Made by a program: the position numbers and the translations under genes. From the NCBI RefSeq assembly GCF_014651895.1, contig NZ_BMXT01000001.1, forward strand, positions 868,001 through 932,000: 64,000 nt of DNA, in the 5' to 3' direction. The notes under the pieces are model-generated. The model was not told where the DNA came from. It made no database searches and saw only the letters and a list, made by a program, of their open reading frames with translations. Below, piece after piece: positions 62,476 through 64,000 of the stretch. Numbering within the stretch: position 1 is the first letter of the stretch; each line of letters begins with the position of its first letter. The DNA comes from Rhodanobacter panaciterrae (lineage in GTDB: Bacteria > Pseudomonadota > Gammaproteobacteria > Xanthomonadales > Rhodanobacteraceae).

Positions 62476-64000
62476 TCAGCGCGGCCGCCAGCGCGTCTCG
62501 TACAGATCGAAGCGGCGATCCTTCAGATTGGTCACGGCACCGGCGTTGCGCGCGCGTGCCAGGGTTTCCAGCCGCAGGTCGGCAAACAGCACGGTCTCGA
62601 TGTTCGGCGTGGAGTCGGCGGCGATGCCATCGCGGGCGAAGCCGAAATCGCTGGGGGTGAGGATGCAGCTCTGGCCGTACTGGATGTCGAAGTTGTTGAC
62701 GCCGGGCAGGTTGCCGACGTTGCCCGATAGCACCACGTAGCACTGGTTCTCGATCGCGCGCGCCTGCGAGCAGTAGCGCACGCGCAGGTAACCCTCGCGC
62801 ACGTCGGTGCAGAACGGCACGAACAGGATCAGAGCGCCCTGGTCGGTCAGGTGCCGCGCCACTTCGGGAAACTCCGCGTCGTAGCAGATCATCACGCCGA
62901 TCGGGCCACAGTCGGTCAGCACAGTCGCCGCGCTGTCGCCGCCGCTGATGTTCCATACGTTGCGTTCGCTCGGCGTCGGGTGCAGCTTCTCGCGCTCGTG
63001 GATCGAGCCATCGCGCAGGCATACGTAACAGACGTTGTGGATATCGCCGTTGGCCTGTTCGGTCGGATGCGTGCCGGCGATGATGTTGATGTTGTAGTGC
63101 ACGGCCAACCGGCTGAAGAGTTCCTTCACCTGCGGCGTGTAATGGCTCAGCTTGCGGATCGATTCGACCGGCGACAGCTCGGTGTTCTCGATCGACAGCA
63201 GTTGCAGCGTGATCAGTTCGGGAAAGGTGACGAAGTCGGCGCTGTAGTCGGCGGCGATGTCGGTGAAGTATTCGACCTGGGTGGCGAACTGCTCGAACGA
63301 GGTGATCCGGCGTTGCTGGTATTGCACTGAGGCCACCCGCACCGAATCGGGCAGCAGCCGCGCCGACGTGATCGGCGGGATGTCCGGCTGGTCGAGCAAT
63401 TGCGGATTGCGCCAGACCAGATGCGCCGCGTAGCCGAGCGACTCGTGATCGGATGGCACATAGGCGCGCAGCAGGCCGATCACTTCGAAGTCATTGGCCA
63501 GCTGGAAGCTCAGCGTGAGGTCGCGCCGCTTGCCTTCCGTCACCGCCTGCACGTACGCCTCGGCGTTGCCGTAGCGTGCGAGGTTTTTCGCCAGGCCCGG
63601 GATGCGGCCGCCGAACACGATGCCACGCAGCTTCAGATCCATGCACAAGCGCTTGCGCGCCTGGTACAGCCGCTGGCCGATGCGCATGCCACGGTAATCC
63701 GGGTGCACCACCACTTCCATGCCGTACAGCCAGTTGCCGTCGGGCTTGTGGCGCGAGCCCATGCCGCCGCCAGTGATCTGCATCCAGGTATGCGGCGCCA
63801 GCGCGGTGGCTTCGTCGATACGGAACGTGGCGCAGTAACCGACGATCCGTCCCTCGTACTCGACCACGAACTGGCCTTCGGGGAAGTGCGTCTGCTGGGA
63901 GCGCAGCATCTCCACCGAATGACCCCATTCTTCGGAGTAGATCCGCGCGGTAAGGTCAGCCAGTTGTGGCACGTCCGCCAGCACGGCCTGCCGCAGCAGC
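62476..64000 (-). CDS. GNAT acetyltransferase/carbon-nitrogen hydrolase fusion, 5' end cut by the window
   Basis: About 508 residues visible. The N-terminal ~190 form a GNAT domain (acetyl-CoA site near HPDYRGMRIGQRLYQARK), and from about 215 a nitrilase-type hydrolase with the triad Glu in VTFPELITLQ, Lys in REKLHPT and Cys in GVMICYDAEFPE. The substrate of such fusions is unknown. The frame stays open to the end of the window (LLRQAV precedes a GTG at 63984), so the true start is probably outside. It is 45 bp upstream of the ClC gene on the same strand. Confidence 0.9.
   Translation of the reverse strand, partial: LLRQAVLADVPQLADLTARIYSEEWGHSVEMLRSQQTHFPEGQFVVEYEGRIVGYCATFRIDEATALAPHTWMQITGGGMGSRHKPDGNWLYGMEVVVHPDYRGMRIGQRLYQARKRLCMDLKLRGIVFGGRIPGLAKNLARYGNAEAYVQAVTEGKRRDLTLSFQLANDFEVIGLLRAYVPSDHESLGYAAHLVWRNPQLLDQPDIPPITSARLLPDSVRVASVQYQQRRITSFEQFATQVEYFTDIAADYSADFVTFPELITLQLLSIENTELSPVESIRKLSHYTPQVKELFSRLAVHYNINIIAGTHPTEQANGDIHNVCYVCLRDGSIHEREKLHPTPSERNVWNISGGDSAATVLTDCGPIGVMICYDAEFPEVARHLTDQGALILFVPFCTDVREGYLRVRYCSQARAIENQCYVVLSGNVGNLPGVNNFDIQYGQSCILTPSDFGFARDGIAADSTPNIETVLFADLRLETLARARNAGAVTNLKDRRFDLYETRWRPR

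Overview
The window is 64 kb of dense, high-GC bacterial chromosome with almost no spacer between genes. Its contents point to a gammaproteobacterium of the order Xanthomonadales (Lysobacterales), most likely the Rhodanobacteraceae (Rhodanobacter, Dyella or Frateuria type). The pointers are the comEC-exbB-exbD-msbA-lpxK block, a complete System I cytochrome c maturation operon, a serine O-succinyltransferase-like MetX homologue, phbB with phaR, and dispersed palindromic intergenic repeats of the kind common in this order. The assignment is an inference from gene content; there is no rRNA gene in the window.

Layout. 1-12.8 kb: small housekeeping genes (an AhpD-like protein, rsmC with rsuA, a DUF1415 protein, selO), tRNA-Arg(CCT), a lone AAA ATPase, an ALDH7-type dehydrogenase, an SDR, a methyltransferase, pyrD and murB. 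12.84-14.90 kb: the only clearly foreign-looking piece, one lower-GC gene between two inverted copies of a ~325-bp repeat that fill the space between the convergent genes murB and the fsr-like transporter. 14.9-25.3 kb: the fsr-like transporter with a divergent AraC regulator, ppk1, an S9 peptidase, tRNA-Ala(CGC), rnd, a membrane-anchored SUMF1-domain protein and tRNA-Leu(CAA). 25.4-37.5 kb: a long minus-strand run of phaR, phbB, kmo, a DUF3293 gene, ccmABCDEFGHI, the serine O-succinyltransferase-like gene (2 bp after ccmI) and a cysteine-dioxygenase-like cupin. 37.5-42.5 kb: an EmrAB/TolC-type drug efflux operon headed by a MarR regulator whose start codon lies in a 9-bp-arm palindrome. 42.5-46.4 kb: tatD, two tandem glycine-zipper lipoproteins, a SleB-like hydrolase and ygfZ. 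46.5-51.1 kb: the succinate dehydrogenase locus (an SDHAF4-like gene, sdhC, sdhD, sdhA, sdhB, sdhE, ygfX). 51.2-59.7 kb: envelope biogenesis (lolC/E, lolD, comEC, exbB, exbD, msbA, lpxK). 59.7-64 kb: hutI, a ClC chloride transporter and a GNAT-nitrilase fusion cut by the window edge.

Most of the window serves the envelope and respiration: lipoprotein release, lipid A synthesis and flipping, haem export and cytochrome c assembly, and succinate oxidation with its assembly factors. The points most worth a second look are: (1) sdhB lacks about 40 nt exactly where the second iron-sulfur cysteine motif should be, which breaks the frame; (2) the lower-GC orphan gene at 13.4-14.3 kb carries an arrangement of motifs reminiscent of class III nucleotidyl cyclases and sits between inverted repeats; (3) paired palindromic repeats sit inside three co-directional gene runs (ccmA/ccmB, sdhB/sdhE, lolD/comEC), one of them supplying the ribosome binding site of ccmB. 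No CRISPR array, insertion sequence, prophage or integrase gene was seen.
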